Below, piece after piece: positions 36,201 through 43,581 of a stretch of DNA of 64,000 nucleotides. Source of the stretch: JBLIRR01 sp049472395 (GTDB lineage: Bacteria > SZUA-182 > DTGQ01 > JBLIRR01); contig JBLIRR010000020.1 in assembly GCA_049472395.1 (NCBI GenBank), positions 1-64,000 on the forward strand, written 5' to 3'. Numbering within the stretch: position 1 is the first letter of the stretch; each line of letters begins with the position of its first letter. The position numbers and the translations under genes are program-made. Under the pieces are notes generated by a model. That model had not been told where the DNA came from. It did no database searches and worked only from the letters and a program-made list of their open reading frames with translations.

Positions 36201-37535
36201 AGCCCCTGGCCAGGAAATTGTCGGAATAGCGCCGACAGGATTCATATCACGTTTGTTTTTACTCGCATCTGTGGGATCGCCAGCATAATCAGGACTATCG
36301 AGCGCCACCTGTCCGCCCTTGGTTTTAAAATAAAATCTGTAAGAAATGTCATCATCCCCTGCCTGTGGATCAATCATTGCATAATATAGAGCCTTTGTGA
36401 GTTGATAGGTAAATTCCCCGGTAGTGAGATTTGCGCTCACAAATTGCATATTGTATTTTTCAAATAATGAAAATTTTTCATTATTGTCAATATCGATCCA
36501 TACCTGCGCAACACCAGGCGCCTCTTTTTTTTCCTTATCCAGATAACATACCTTAAATGTATACAGCGTACCGCCGGCATACACGTTGTCAGGGTACATA
36601 CCATCATCTTTGTATTTGGAATCTTGAAAAAAATAGAGGGTTGGCGCAGCAGAAGGAGGGGTAATTTGACCACCGGTTACGCTAAAGGTATTACTCGTCC
36701 GATTTGTCGGATCACCCGCTATACCTTCCGCGCCTATTGCCACAGTTCCATTGTAATAGTCCTCAAAAAGGAAGTAGTAGGATATGGAATGCACCTTAGT
36801 ATCACTGAAGGTGATTGGCTTCGGGTATATATATTCGAATGTTCTTCCTTTTTTATACGAGGCCTGATTATAACTATCCATCACAAAATTTTCACCGCTT
36901 TCATAATTCTCATCATCATCTATATCAATCCATACCTCTGCTCTAAAAGGAATTATTATATCCTCCATAGCTTTATTGATATAGGTGATATGAAAAACAT
37001 AACCGGACAATTCTTGATGCACACCATCTGTCTCAAAATTAGGTTCACCCGTCCACGTAAGTCGTGGGAAATTCTCCCCCGGAGATATGGATATATATTT
37101 CACCGCTGTTTCAGCAGTGCCTGATGAGCTTTTAAAATAAAATTTATAGGGTATGCTAAAGCTCCCCTTGTAGCTAATCGCGGTGGAATATGTATATATC
37201 TTGCCATCAGGCTCGCGATATGTTTTATCATTCACATCCCACTCATTCATAGTATGACGTTCATTTGTGTCATTATAATCCCCATCCCCATTTCGATCTA
37301 TCCATAGCTGGAAGGTATTCGGTGCTGCATTATTAAGATCAACATATTTAATGCGAAATTCAAACGTATCTCCATCAACACCACTGTCCGGATGGACGCC
37401 ATCTAAATAAAAATTACTATTATTCGTATCGTATCCTGCCCAATCAAGAAATATTGAAGCACAAAAAGCAGAAGGTTTTGTGAGGCCGCATATAAATAAC
37501 ATCATTATGGTTACTTCAATAACCATTTTCTTCAT
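30252..37535 (-). CDS. giant secreted repeat protein (2427 aa) with Asp-rich calcium-loop repeats
   Basis: AAGGAG precedes the ATG, and a signal peptide ends near FCAS. Residues 24 to about 1750 are roughly 14 repeats of ~120 residues. Each has a (D)DGVHPD-type opening, F-FRI-Y-D, then a calcium-loop-like D-x-(N/D)-x-N-G-x-Y/F-x-x-x-E segment (DRNGDGDYNDTNE, DTNSNGIYDTSE, DINQNGYYEDDE) and a closing Y-F-F-DGY strand. A carboxypeptidase-regulatory-like region follows (about 1850-2010; GNFEFLVNEGRYTLIVSKPG), then a beta region and a fibronectin-type III-like module (EIDLVWEDNSMNETGFRLQR). No sorting signal is visible at the end. Probably an extracellular structural or adhesive protein needing calcium. 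Confidence 0.85.
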   Translation of the reverse strand: MKKMVIEVTIMMLFICGLTKPSAFCASIFLDWAGYDTNNSNFYLDGVHPDSGVDGDTFEFRIKYVDLNNAAPNTFQLWIDRNGDGDYNDTNERHTMNEWDVNDKTYREPDGKIYTYSTAISYKGSFSIPYKFYFKSSSGTAETAVKYISISPGENFPRLTWTGEPNFETDGVHQELSGYVFHITYINKAMEDIIIPFRAEVWIDIDDDENYESGENFVMDSYNQASYKKGRTFEYIYPKPITFSDTKVHSISYYFLFEDYYNGTVAIGAEGIAGDPTNRTSNTFSVTGGQITPPSAAPTLYFFQDSKYKDDGMYPDNVYAGGTLYTFKVCYLDKEKKEAPGVAQVWIDIDNNEKFSLFEKYNMQFVSANLTTGEFTYQLTKALYYAMIDPQAGDDDISYRFYFKTKGGQVALDSPDYAGDPTDASKNKRDMNPVGAIPTISWPGADATSCVSIDPQNGDYTFTIIYKDSDNVGPKGATLYIDMDRDNDYMPNEGYIMTKDPNNQNFSQGVAYTYAIRFDPDMIIKGESYSFRFHFHDGYNCATGVPNKDHSFVFVNNAPTLAYADTNIVINGGSLVKFKVNYKDDENNPPIVKELRIYGYGDGDFSNIEPIVMQEVDPNDHNYIDGKDYTVEKRFYYCNVDPDDDDIIYFRYHFEEKYNIAKDIGSVHPTITVKKVSTSPELQWWGETGFIDDGVHPDAIDTLNGFFKFKINYRDADNQAPLSAQLWIDTNSNGIYDTSERYTMVPSSTDKKYVSWKSFYYIIWISALDESRANTFHYRFYFHDGAHMALEPGTNSSISPVTNVSAHDKFIKLNVGKSRPELSWIGQQGYTADGVEPGTVKAGDPATFKIRYRSSEGLAPQEEQLRIDLDGNGTFEADEKYTMLPETDVNKDPNYRTGVVYKLKMPVFYNGKNNATQAMNYTFYFSDGYYSSVGEGTGVKVLYVEPRGIVPEIFWDIDTTKGMNFNREANVVCFSVRYDDKNNSTNEMPFISEVWLDINQNGYYEDDERRQMSLKEGEQWVFIYCINLDNLIAEGFSGADLLYQFKFSNTYNHAQGEAVERVYAFKSPQLSWSQADPNFIDKGVYPYIARSGSNVSFRVVYESEINDLPTIHQVWVWANTDDDTELEIDAHISMIKMTSTSQEQSLAAEYMAEWVSPAKEGGWINYRFIFNNGYKDAVSNPSYVDIHGTLIGPAQDNQFFLNRPPVIRFEHDPNLVIINPDLAVNDPNYVLVDPNLNVIDPNFVYIRHEDDGKFTFQVIYADADKQRPDPNNPSLCYLDETTLIYQSPALHPRYPGDNNYKDGVIYTTGRVNVLYNPANNGNHTYKFIFHDGYHASEVSGSFYLTPYYEVPELSWPESEEFEENQAVRLSVSSGSLYHFQITYTDMDALDQTISIDKLIPRRSLLVDLNNNGSYDPAKEIFQMEEMDPDDKDLVLGKIFIKDIEYKGKGPLMYRFLFHDGYNIADGAPSNNTYFTLIIPLLSWTGETGFKNDGIEALKSDIDLAENFEFRIKYEDGSGNMAQTTQVWIDINGNGTYEDEEKFDMSLTKTSKDASTNMRISYYSYKLANNKIFYESGKLIKYTFYFTGTNNKAAKAKDARKGDPTKDQLLSAVGSIPQLSFTSTDYPNGVKPELGQSSDEFSFRVTYKDLDNDEPRKTLLLLYWDTNADPFLVKDLAEINTTNKYSTGKDFAITNVKFDSYVPPGVFKIINYRFVFSDYHNMAQGPPTAFHSFVLNNHAPEINKNAIGDLLFKVGDKINIKELVLGATIDQDVEYGDKLSVSYLSEKDNKWVSGNTVLTIMSNHVGSGYELLVKVTDLYGAQDTELLRYSVSDKLGLLKGKVCKMGDEDSPIEDALLSVVDVNESDIVFDPNSVNAMSDPNGNFEFLVNEGRYTLIVSKPGFETELITPITIVAGKDNELEGLILLNPFVGLIKGWVQDAGGRDIGFAKVKATAVMIGQDYRRSVYCTGIDQNNRAYFDLYLPDGKYTLIVSGEDYATVNLTNAGQGFRVNHEYNPDDTLTYPNPSKYSELGITLKTKINWSITSYEVNKSTNPTLIVNETTIIIAQQGVIKPDIANAEVDYSEGPEIIGGIDYAQSMQLQGSQYTVPHYKILYKDYAGKKTGTVRITLKIPAQDKSIYVSPMKYSFDIHPDTTLPATIAKTPIIRLTTQNSIDTYLGGITGFDSKALGNYFDTTYVNILPGIIADTGKTVRIARGPKTDARQISNEYTIEILGENDLPDSAALLFDDEDEYLKIYMQVDPNVWGGYLPDVEVRFYEDDAQIKWKTEGIAPKLEKIDKRTIAFKTKHLSTFAAFSIIPSNLEANIGPDGEIDLVWEDNSMNETGFRLQRSLHTGSSFINPLVVTLDDPNTTHYTDINIEQDVEYMYRVQALTQSGGTSYSNTMVIAYPSEGDKDHKGSDIGCFINSMM

Positions 37536-37859
37536 TTTCTCTGTCTCCTTACTTTGATATATTGATTTTTCTCACTTTATTCGCATACTCATAAACAAAG
37601 AAATCTCCCCATTACCAGCATCCAGAAACAAGCATCCAGCATCGGCTAGCGAAAAACTTACTTCATTTATAAAGTTTTTGCCGCGTAAAGTACCGCTAGG
37701 AACATCTAATGTAAATAATAACTCCATAAGGTTAAAAGAGTATTAAAATTGAATTAAAGTTTTTTAATAAAGAATTGCAGGCAGAAAGATTTTTGCCTTT
37801 ATGAATAAAGAGGTATATAGTATCAAGAACAATTCTATAATAAAAAAGAGAGTGATAAC
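37536..37859. other. divergent intergenic region
   Basis: Separates the leftward giant gene and the rightward MscS gene, so both promoters should be here. Three AGCATCCAG copies occur near 37617-37640. No gene seen. Confidence 0.5.
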
Positions 37860-39683
37860 ATGAAAATCCAGCATTTGAAAGAATTGATTAATTTACTTAG
37901 TATAAAACAGCAGCTTATTGCGGAAATTTATAAGAGCTATTTTAATCGTATATATGAATTAACAAATCTGTACACTTCTCTCACGTCTCTTTTAAAAAAA
38001 GCATTTCCCTTTTTTCTCCTTTTCTTACTCTTTCTTTTCCTCCTCTATAAATTTCATTTATTTTGTATTCGCTTAGAACAAAGGTCCTATTTGAGTAATT
38101 ATAAGGGACGGCTCCTTGCATTCCGCCTCTTTCACCGTTCCTTATTGCTTTTTGCGACAGCCTTATTCTGGGAAATCTATTTCAGAACTCAATCACTCTA
38201 TCCTCTCTTCCCAATTTTTAGAGTCGCCGTTATCTTGTTATGGATATTCTTGTTTTACAAGTGGGCGACTGATTTTTTAAGAAATATTCCCGGATATCTT
38301 TCACATCAAATGCGTCTGCCTCTTATGTTCATCAAATATTTAGCAATTATATATGTGCTGCTGGAATGGGCCTTTGGAGCATCATCGATTATACTGAGTG
38401 CAGTGCGCCTGCTCTTCGAAATTATTGGTGTGCTATGGTGTATCCGCTTTTGGAAAACCTTTAAGAAATTAAGACAGCAGTCTGCCCATAAGGGCTCCAG
38501 GTTAATTACACTGCTCCTTCCTTGTGGCATGGTGATAACCTATATCATAGCCTTTGGCGGGCTATTTCTTGAAATTATGGGACATGGGACATGGGCTTTT
38601 AATTGGTATCTTTCATGGAGCTTAACTTCAATGGTCTTTTTATGGGGATATCTTTTTCTTCTCGTGTTACAGGAATGGAATCATCACCTCCTCAAATCTT
38701 CCGCTACCGTGCAGGCAGAGGCATCACCCCCCACCTATCCCATTCAATGGTTCTTTAACCGGATGTGCTGGCTAGTCGGACTTGGATTATTTATTTTTGC
38801 TCTTATATTCTCATGGGATATAAAGGATGTTTTCCTCCATACATATATGCGAATTTTCAATTATACATTTAAGGCAGGTTCGATGACTTTGAGTTTAATG
38901 GGATTTGTCTCCGCCCTTCTCACACTCTTTTTTACTCATTTGGCCATTAATCTCTGGAAATATTTTCTTCACAGGAAAATATTTCCCGCGAGTGGTATTG
39001 AACCTGGGCTTCAAGAATCCATAACCACCATTAGCATATATTTTTTCTGGGCCATTGGCATCCTTTTCGCCCTCCATGTGTTTGGCCTGAATACGACATC
39101 TCTCACTGTCGTCTTCGGTGCCTTAGGCATTGGTCTTGGTTTCGGACTCCAAAATATTTTTAATAATTTCATCAGCGGTCTTATTCTTCTCTTCGAACGT
39201 CCTATCCAGGTTGGGGATGCGCTTGAAATAGATGGAATATGGGGAACCGTCAAAAAAATTAATGTCCGCGCAACAGTTGTCCAGACATATGATAACGCTT
39301 CCTTTATAATTCCCAACTCTGATCTTATTACCACTAAAGTGACGAACTGGAGTTTTAAGGACTTAAAAGTACGCCGTAAAATTGTAGTAGGGGTCGCGTA
39401 CGGGTCAGATGTTGAGTTGGTTAAGCACACGCTTCTTGAGGTTGCGGCAAAGACACCGAAAATACTAAAATCACCTCAATCCGATGTTTTATTTTCAGAT
39501 TTTGGCGACAGCGCATTAATCTTTACGTTAAGAATCTGGACTAATGTGGATTATGCACTTTCAGTTGAGACGGATGTTCGTTTTGAAATCAACCGGCTTT
39601 TCAATGAGCGAAATATAGAAATTGCTTTCCCCCAAAGGGACATACATATTCGCACTACTTATGAAAAGGAAAAAGAGTATTAA
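37860..39683 (+). CDS. MscS-family mechanosensitive ion channel, long form
   Basis: 607 residues with about eight or more membrane helices in the first 370 (FPFFLLFLLFLFLLYKF onward), then the MscS core: the pore-lining helix TSLTVVFGALGIGLGFGLQN, the beta-domain signature GLILLFERPIQVGDALEIDG and WGTVKKINVRATVVQTYDN with SFIIPNSDLITTKVTNWS, and a cytoplasmic C-terminal region to about 600. Longer than E. coli MscS (286), like other extended homologues. It releases solutes on hypo-osmotic shock. The UPF0316 gene starts seven bases after its stop, implying an operon. Confidence 0.93.
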   Translation: MKIQHLKELINLLSIKQQLIAEIYKSYFNRIYELTNLYTSLTSLLKKAFPFFLLFLLFLFLLYKFHLFCIRLEQRSYLSNYKGRLLAFRLFHRSLLLFATALFWEIYFRTQSLYPLFPIFRVAVILLWIFLFYKWATDFLRNIPGYLSHQMRLPLMFIKYLAIIYVLLEWAFGASSIILSAVRLLFEIIGVLWCIRFWKTFKKLRQQSAHKGSRLITLLLPCGMVITYIIAFGGLFLEIMGHGTWAFNWYLSWSLTSMVFLWGYLFLLVLQEWNHHLLKSSATVQAEASPPTYPIQWFFNRMCWLVGLGLFIFALIFSWDIKDVFLHTYMRIFNYTFKAGSMTLSLMGFVSALLTLFFTHLAINLWKYFLHRKIFPASGIEPGLQESITTISIYFFWAIGILFALHVFGLNTTSLTVVFGALGIGLGFGLQNIFNNFISGLILLFERPIQVGDALEIDGIWGTVKKINVRATVVQTYDNASFIIPNSDLITTKVTNWSFKDLKVRRKIVVGVAYGSDVELVKHTLLEVAAKTPKILKSPQSDVLFSDFGDSALIFTLRIWTNVDYALSVETDVRFEINRLFNERNIEIAFPQRDIHIRTTYEKEKEY

Positions 39684-39689
39684 AAGCTT

Positions 39690-40259
39690 ATGGGATTTGA
39701 TTTAGGGACAATCGTAATCGGTATTCTCATCTTTCTCTCTAGAATTATCGATGTAACGCTCGGGACTATGAGGACTATCAGTATTGTTCAGGGTAAAATG
39801 AAAAGCGCATTTTTCCTCGGTTTTTTTGAGGTGTCAATGTGGCTGATAGTAATATCTACAGTAATAAACCAAGTAACCAATAAGCCTGTCCTTGGAATCT
39901 TTTATGCTTTCGGATTCGCAACGGGCAATGTTATCGGGATATTACTGGAAAGAAAATTAGTCTCAGGCAATGTAGTAATACGAACCATTACTTCTCTTAT
40001 AAAAGGAGAAGAGATGGCTCAGAAAATAAGAAAATTAGGCCATGCGGTTACTACATTTCAAGGAAATGGTATGTCTGGCCCTGTTTTAGAGCTCTACATT
40101 GTGTGTAATAGAAAAAATGTCATGGGAATAATTACACTAGTTAAAGAGATAGAGCATGATGCTTTCTATATAGTGCAACAGGCAGGGAACGTGAGCAGAT
40201 TATATCGAACTGCCATAACACCGCCAACCGGATGGAGAGCAATTCTTAAGAAAAAATAA
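39690..40259 (+). CDS. UPF0316 (YebE-like) membrane protein with DUF2179 tail
   Basis: 189 residues. Three predicted membrane helices; LSRIIDVTLGTMRTISIVQG and GFFEVSMWLIVISTVIN are typical of the DUF5698 membrane part. The soluble C-terminal domain from about 105 fits DUF2179, a possible nucleotide-binding region (HAVTTFQGNGMSGPVLELYI). Function is unknown in all relatives I know. Cotranscribed with the MscS gene. Confidence 0.88.
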   Translation: MGFDLGTIVIGILIFLSRIIDVTLGTMRTISIVQGKMKSAFFLGFFEVSMWLIVISTVINQVTNKPVLGIFYAFGFATGNVIGILLERKLVSGNVVIRTITSLIKGEEMAQKIRKLGHAVTTFQGNGMSGPVLELYIVCNRKNVMGIITLVKEIEHDAFYIVQQAGNVSRLYRTAITPPTGWRAILKKK

Positions 40260-40284
40260 TTCTATTAAAATTTTCTAATTTTTT

Positions 40285-40323
40285 TTTAATCCTTTTTTAA
40301 TATTCTTTTAATCTTCATTTAAT
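40285..40323 (+). promoter_or_regulatory. four TTTAAT direct repeats at exact 11-bp spacing
   Basis: TTTAAT at 40285, 40296, 40307 and 40318. One-turn spacing of direct repeats is the normal layout for OmpR/PhoB-type response regulators. Lies about 145 bp upstream of the hsp20 start. Binding factor unknown. Confidence 0.6.
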
Positions 40324-40376
40324 CTTCATCTATTATTATTGTCCACAACGATAATTCAGAAAAGAAAAACATTACA

Positions 40377-40408
40377 TTGCCTTGTTCTGCCGAAGGCGGA
40401 GGAGGCAA
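40377..40408 (+). promoter_or_regulatory. leader hairpin before hsp20
   Basis: TTGCCT (40377-40382) pairs with AGGCAA (40403-40408), and TTCTGCC-GAA-GGCGGAG forms the inner stem. It could be a leader RNA structure or a small repeat. There is no T-tract. Confidence 0.35.
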
Positions 40409-40466
40409 AACCAAGAAAAGTCAGTGTTAAAACAGCATAACAATAAAAGAAGAAGGAGGAAAGATC

Positions 40467-40970
40467 ATGGCATTAAAAGATATTATACCACGACCAAAGA
40501 GGGATATTGCTCCAAAGAGGGAAGAGAATATATTCCTCTCACTCAGAGAAGAGATGGATAATTTATTTGAGAGATTTTTTAACCGCTTCAGTATGATGCC
40601 TTCATACTTTGAGGACATGGACAGAGAGTTTGGCGACTTTTCGCCGAAAATCGACATGAAGGAGAGTGATAAGGAGGTAAAGATTTTTGCGGAGCTTCCC
40701 GGACTTAACGAAAAGGACCTCGACATCTCTGTGTCTGAACATTCTCTTACTATCAAGGGGGAGAAGAAGAAGGAGGTGGAGGACAAGAAAGAGAATTATT
40801 ACAGGATGGAAAGGTCGTATGGTTCCTTTTACCGGACAATTGCCCTTCCGGAAGGAGTTGATACGAATAAAGTCGATGCCACTTATAGAAAAGGGGTATT
40901 AAATATCATTATACCCAAAACCGTGAAAGCGATAGAATCCCGGAAGAAAATTGAAATAAAGGTGGAATAA
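40467..40970 (+). CDS. Hsp20/alpha-crystallin small heat-shock protein
   Basis: 167 residues with AGAAGGAGG upstream. Central alpha-crystallin domain from about 55 to 160: PKIDMKESDKEVKIFAELPG, L-EKDLDISVSEHSLTIKGEK, YRMERSYGSFYRTIALPEGV and YRKGVLNIIIPK. The short N-terminal arm is rich in Phe and Met (FERFFNRFSMMPSYFEDM). ATP-independent holdase in the cytoplasm. It heads a block with an HtrA-type protease and an OmpA-like protein, suggesting a protein-quality or envelope-stress group. Confidence 0.95.
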   Translation: MALKDIIPRPKRDIAPKREENIFLSLREEMDNLFERFFNRFSMMPSYFEDMDREFGDFSPKIDMKESDKEVKIFAELPGLNEKDLDISVSEHSLTIKGEKKKEVEDKKENYYRMERSYGSFYRTIALPEGVDTNKVDATYRKGVLNIIIPKTVKAIESRKKIEIKVE

Positions 40971-41041
40971 TCAGAATAAAAAGTCCTGACCGGGGAATCA
41001 CCAATAAAAGAAGAATAAGGAAGTATAAGGAGGAAAAGGTT

Positions 41042-42469
41042 TTGATAAGGGATAAATTCATGCATGAATGTTTCAAAATATATTTTTTGGTAATGTGCGG
41101 TTGTGCGATGTTTTTTTTTAATCCATCCTCCTTGTCAGCAATCTCTTCCCGGTCAGGCACCCCTCCCTCTCCCCTTCTTTCCTTCGCGGACCTGGCTGAT
41201 AAAGTCAAACACTGCGTGGTCAATATCTCCACAATCCAGCCCGTAGAAGGAAATCCTCTCCAGCCTTTCTTCAGGCCTGATTCTCCCTTTTGGGATTACT
41301 TTAAAGGGGACCTGCCGCAAAAAAACAGGAAAACCTATGCCCTTGGGTCCGGGCTCGTCATTAATCAAAACGGTCTTATACTCACCAATAATCATATGAT
41401 TGAAAAGGCCACGAAGATCAAGGTCAAATTGGATACTCGAAAGGAATATGAAGCATCTGTCATAGGGACAGATCCGAAGACAGACCTGGCCCTTATTAAA
41501 ATAGAACCCGATGCTGATTTTCCCATACCAGCTCCGCTAGGAGATTCGGATACCGTGCGAGTTGGGGATTGGATTATAGCCATCGGTAATCCCTTCGGGT
41601 TAGGACATACGGTGACATCGGGCATAATCAGCGCAAAAGGGCGTTTTCTCGGGGCCGGGCCTTACGATGATTTCCTGCAAACCGATGTGGCGCTTAATCC
41701 GGGCAATAGCGGCGGCCCTCTGTTTAATATGAAGGGAGAAGTGATAGGAATAAGCAGTACCATTGTCGAAGAGAGCCAGGGCATCAGTTTTGCCATTCCT
41801 ATTAATCTTTTTAAGGAACTGCTCCCACAACTCCAATCAGGAAAAGTAGTAAGAGGCTGGCTTGGTGTGATGACGCAGGATATAACGCCTAAGCTGGCTA
41901 AGTATTTCCACCTCCAAAAACCTGAAGGCGCTCTCATTTCCCATGTTATCAGGGAGAGCCCCGCAGAAAAAGCAGGCCTTAAAAGGATGGATGTAATCTT
42001 CAGTTTTGACGGCAAAGAGGTGAACGATGCGCGTACCCTCTTTCGCTATTTGGCAAAAACTCCCCCGGAGGCACAAGTAGCGATCGGGATAATACGTGAA
42101 GGCATGAAGAAAACCATCGAGGCTAAGGTCGGCGCGAGCGATGATGAAGAGGAAGAATATGCATTGGAAGATATGCTGCGAGGATTTACGATACAGGAGC
42201 TTTCTTCTGAAATGGAACGCGACATCGGATTGAAAGCTGTAAAAAATGGTATTATAATTACTGAAGTTGCCCCCGGAAGCCCTGCAGATGAGGCGGGGAT
42301 ACGCATTGGGGACAGAATAATAGAAGCGAATCACCACACTATTAACACGATCAAGGATTATGCCAGAATAATGGACGAGCATACGGCAGATGATGATAAG
42401 TCACTTTTTCTGATCAAGCGTGAAGAGGGAGTCTTCTATATTGTTATTGAATCCGTGCCTGGAAATTAG
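41042..42469 (+). CDS. htrA: HtrA/Deg-type serine protease (S1C) with two PDZ domains
   Basis: The TTG start is supported by AAGGAGG eight bases upstream; ATG 41060 is an alternative. The signal peptide ends near residue 40. The trypsin-like domain has His in LTNNHMI, Asp in TDLALIKIE and Ser in NPGNSGGPLF. Two PDZ domains follow (VIRESPAEKAGLKRMDVIFSF and VAPGSPADEAGIRIGDRIIE). Length (475) is normal for DegP/DegQ. It degrades or refolds misfolded periplasmic proteins. It lies 71 bp after hsp20, in the same direction. Confidence 0.95.
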   Translation: MIRDKFMHECFKIYFLVMCGCAMFFFNPSSLSAISSRSGTPPSPLLSFADLADKVKHCVVNISTIQPVEGNPLQPFFRPDSPFWDYFKGDLPQKNRKTYALGSGLVINQNGLILTNNHMIEKATKIKVKLDTRKEYEASVIGTDPKTDLALIKIEPDADFPIPAPLGDSDTVRVGDWIIAIGNPFGLGHTVTSGIISAKGRFLGAGPYDDFLQTDVALNPGNSGGPLFNMKGEVIGISSTIVEESQGISFAIPINLFKELLPQLQSGKVVRGWLGVMTQDITPKLAKYFHLQKPEGALISHVIRESPAEKAGLKRMDVIFSFDGKEVNDARTLFRYLAKTPPEAQVAIGIIREGMKKTIEAKVGASDDEEEEYALEDMLRGFTIQELSSEMERDIGLKAVKNGIIITEVAPGSPADEAGIRIGDRIIEANHHTINTIKDYARIMDEHTADDDKSLFLIKREEGVFYIVIESVPGN

Positions 42470-42543
42470 AGACACAATCCTTATTATAGAATTGAGAAGA
42501 AGAATATAACTAAAAGAATATAAGGATAGGAGATAATACACCT

Positions 42544-43572
42544 ATGAAGAAAAACTTTTTAAGGATTACAGCAATCATGGTGATGGTAGTGGCAACTTTT
42601 TTCGGATGCGCAAAAATAAAAATTTGTAAATCGAAAAACGTGCTTCCGGATATGAGCGCCCAAAAGGAGCTTGATGCTGCAAAAGAAGCTATTGAGAAAG
42701 CGCAGAATGAAGGAAAAGATAAACGATGTCCGGAGGCATTTAAGGAAGTGATGGATCTGTGGGAAAAAGCAGTTAACTTGGCGAATGCACAAAACATTAA
42801 TGCAGCGCTTGATGAGGCTCGATCTGCAAAGGAAAAGGCTGAGATGCTCTGCCCGGATTCTGATGGCGATGGGGTGGCTGATGAGGTGGACAAATGCGCA
42901 GATACTCCGAAGTATGTAAAGGTTGATGAAAGGGGATGTCCTGTTGACTCCGATGGCGATGGTGTCCCTGATTTTAAGGATAAGTGCCCAAATACACCGG
43001 CAAGGGCGAAGGTTGATCCCTCGGGGTGCCCTGAGGACTCTGACAGGGATGGTGTCCCTGATTTTAAGGATAGATGTCCCCATACGCCGGCCGGAGTTAA
43101 AGTGGATGATCGAGGCTGCCCGCTTGACACTGATGGAGACGGAGTTTCCGATTACATGGATAAATGTCCCGGAACATTGAAAAACCAAAAGGTAAATGCA
43201 CAGGGGTGCTGGGTATGTGAAAGCCTGCTTAATTTTGACTTAAAGAGCGCTGTGAATTTTGATTTTGATAAATTCACCGTCAAAACCGATTATTACGAAC
43301 GATTAGGGAAAGTGGTAGATTGTCTGAATCTCCAGCCCTCTATGAAAATTGAAATTATCGGCCATACGTGCTCCATAGGCCCGAAGGAATATAACCAGAT
43401 GCTCTCGGAAAAGCGGGCTCGCGCGGTGATGAAATATTTTCTTGAAAAAGGGGTAGCGAAAGAGCGCCTTTCAACCAATGGATTAGGATTAACCAGGCCT
43501 ATTGCCTCCAATGAGACCAAAGAAGGCAGGCGGAAAAATAGAAGGGTCGAATTAAATCTATTATTTCAATAA
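42544..43572 (+). CDS. OmpA-family lipoprotein with thrombospondin type 3 repeats
   Basis: 342 residues. Leader with lipobox-like VVATFFGC (Cys about 22). A helical section follows (SAQKELDAAKEAIEKAQN), then four calcium-binding TSP3 repeats (SDGDGV-D-D-C-TP, about 107-230). The C-terminal OmpA domain contains the peptidoglycan-binding pattern IEIIGHTCSIGPKEYNQMLS-KRA and LGLTRPIASNETKEGRRKNRRV. This anchors the outer membrane to the peptidoglycan. Cys pairs in the TSP3 repeats suggest disulfides. It follows htrA in the same direction and precedes the hydrogenase operon by nine bases. Confidence 0.92.
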   Translation: MKKNFLRITAIMVMVVATFFGCAKIKICKSKNVLPDMSAQKELDAAKEAIEKAQNEGKDKRCPEAFKEVMDLWEKAVNLANAQNINAALDEARSAKEKAEMLCPDSDGDGVADEVDKCADTPKYVKVDERGCPVDSDGDGVPDFKDKCPNTPARAKVDPSGCPEDSDRDGVPDFKDRCPHTPAGVKVDDRGCPLDTDGDGVSDYMDKCPGTLKNQKVNAQGCWVCESLLNFDLKSAVNFDFDKFTVKTDYYERLGKVVDCLNLQPSMKIEIIGHTCSIGPKEYNQMLSEKRARAVMKYFLEKGVAKERLSTNGLGLTRPIASNETKEGRRKNRRVELNLLFQ

Positions 43573-43581
43573 GAAATTAAC

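Noticed and set aside
42510..43188. Antisense frames over the OmpA/TSP3 gene
   Set aside because: Mirror the TSP3 repeats; the sense strand has lipobox, repeats and OmpA motif.
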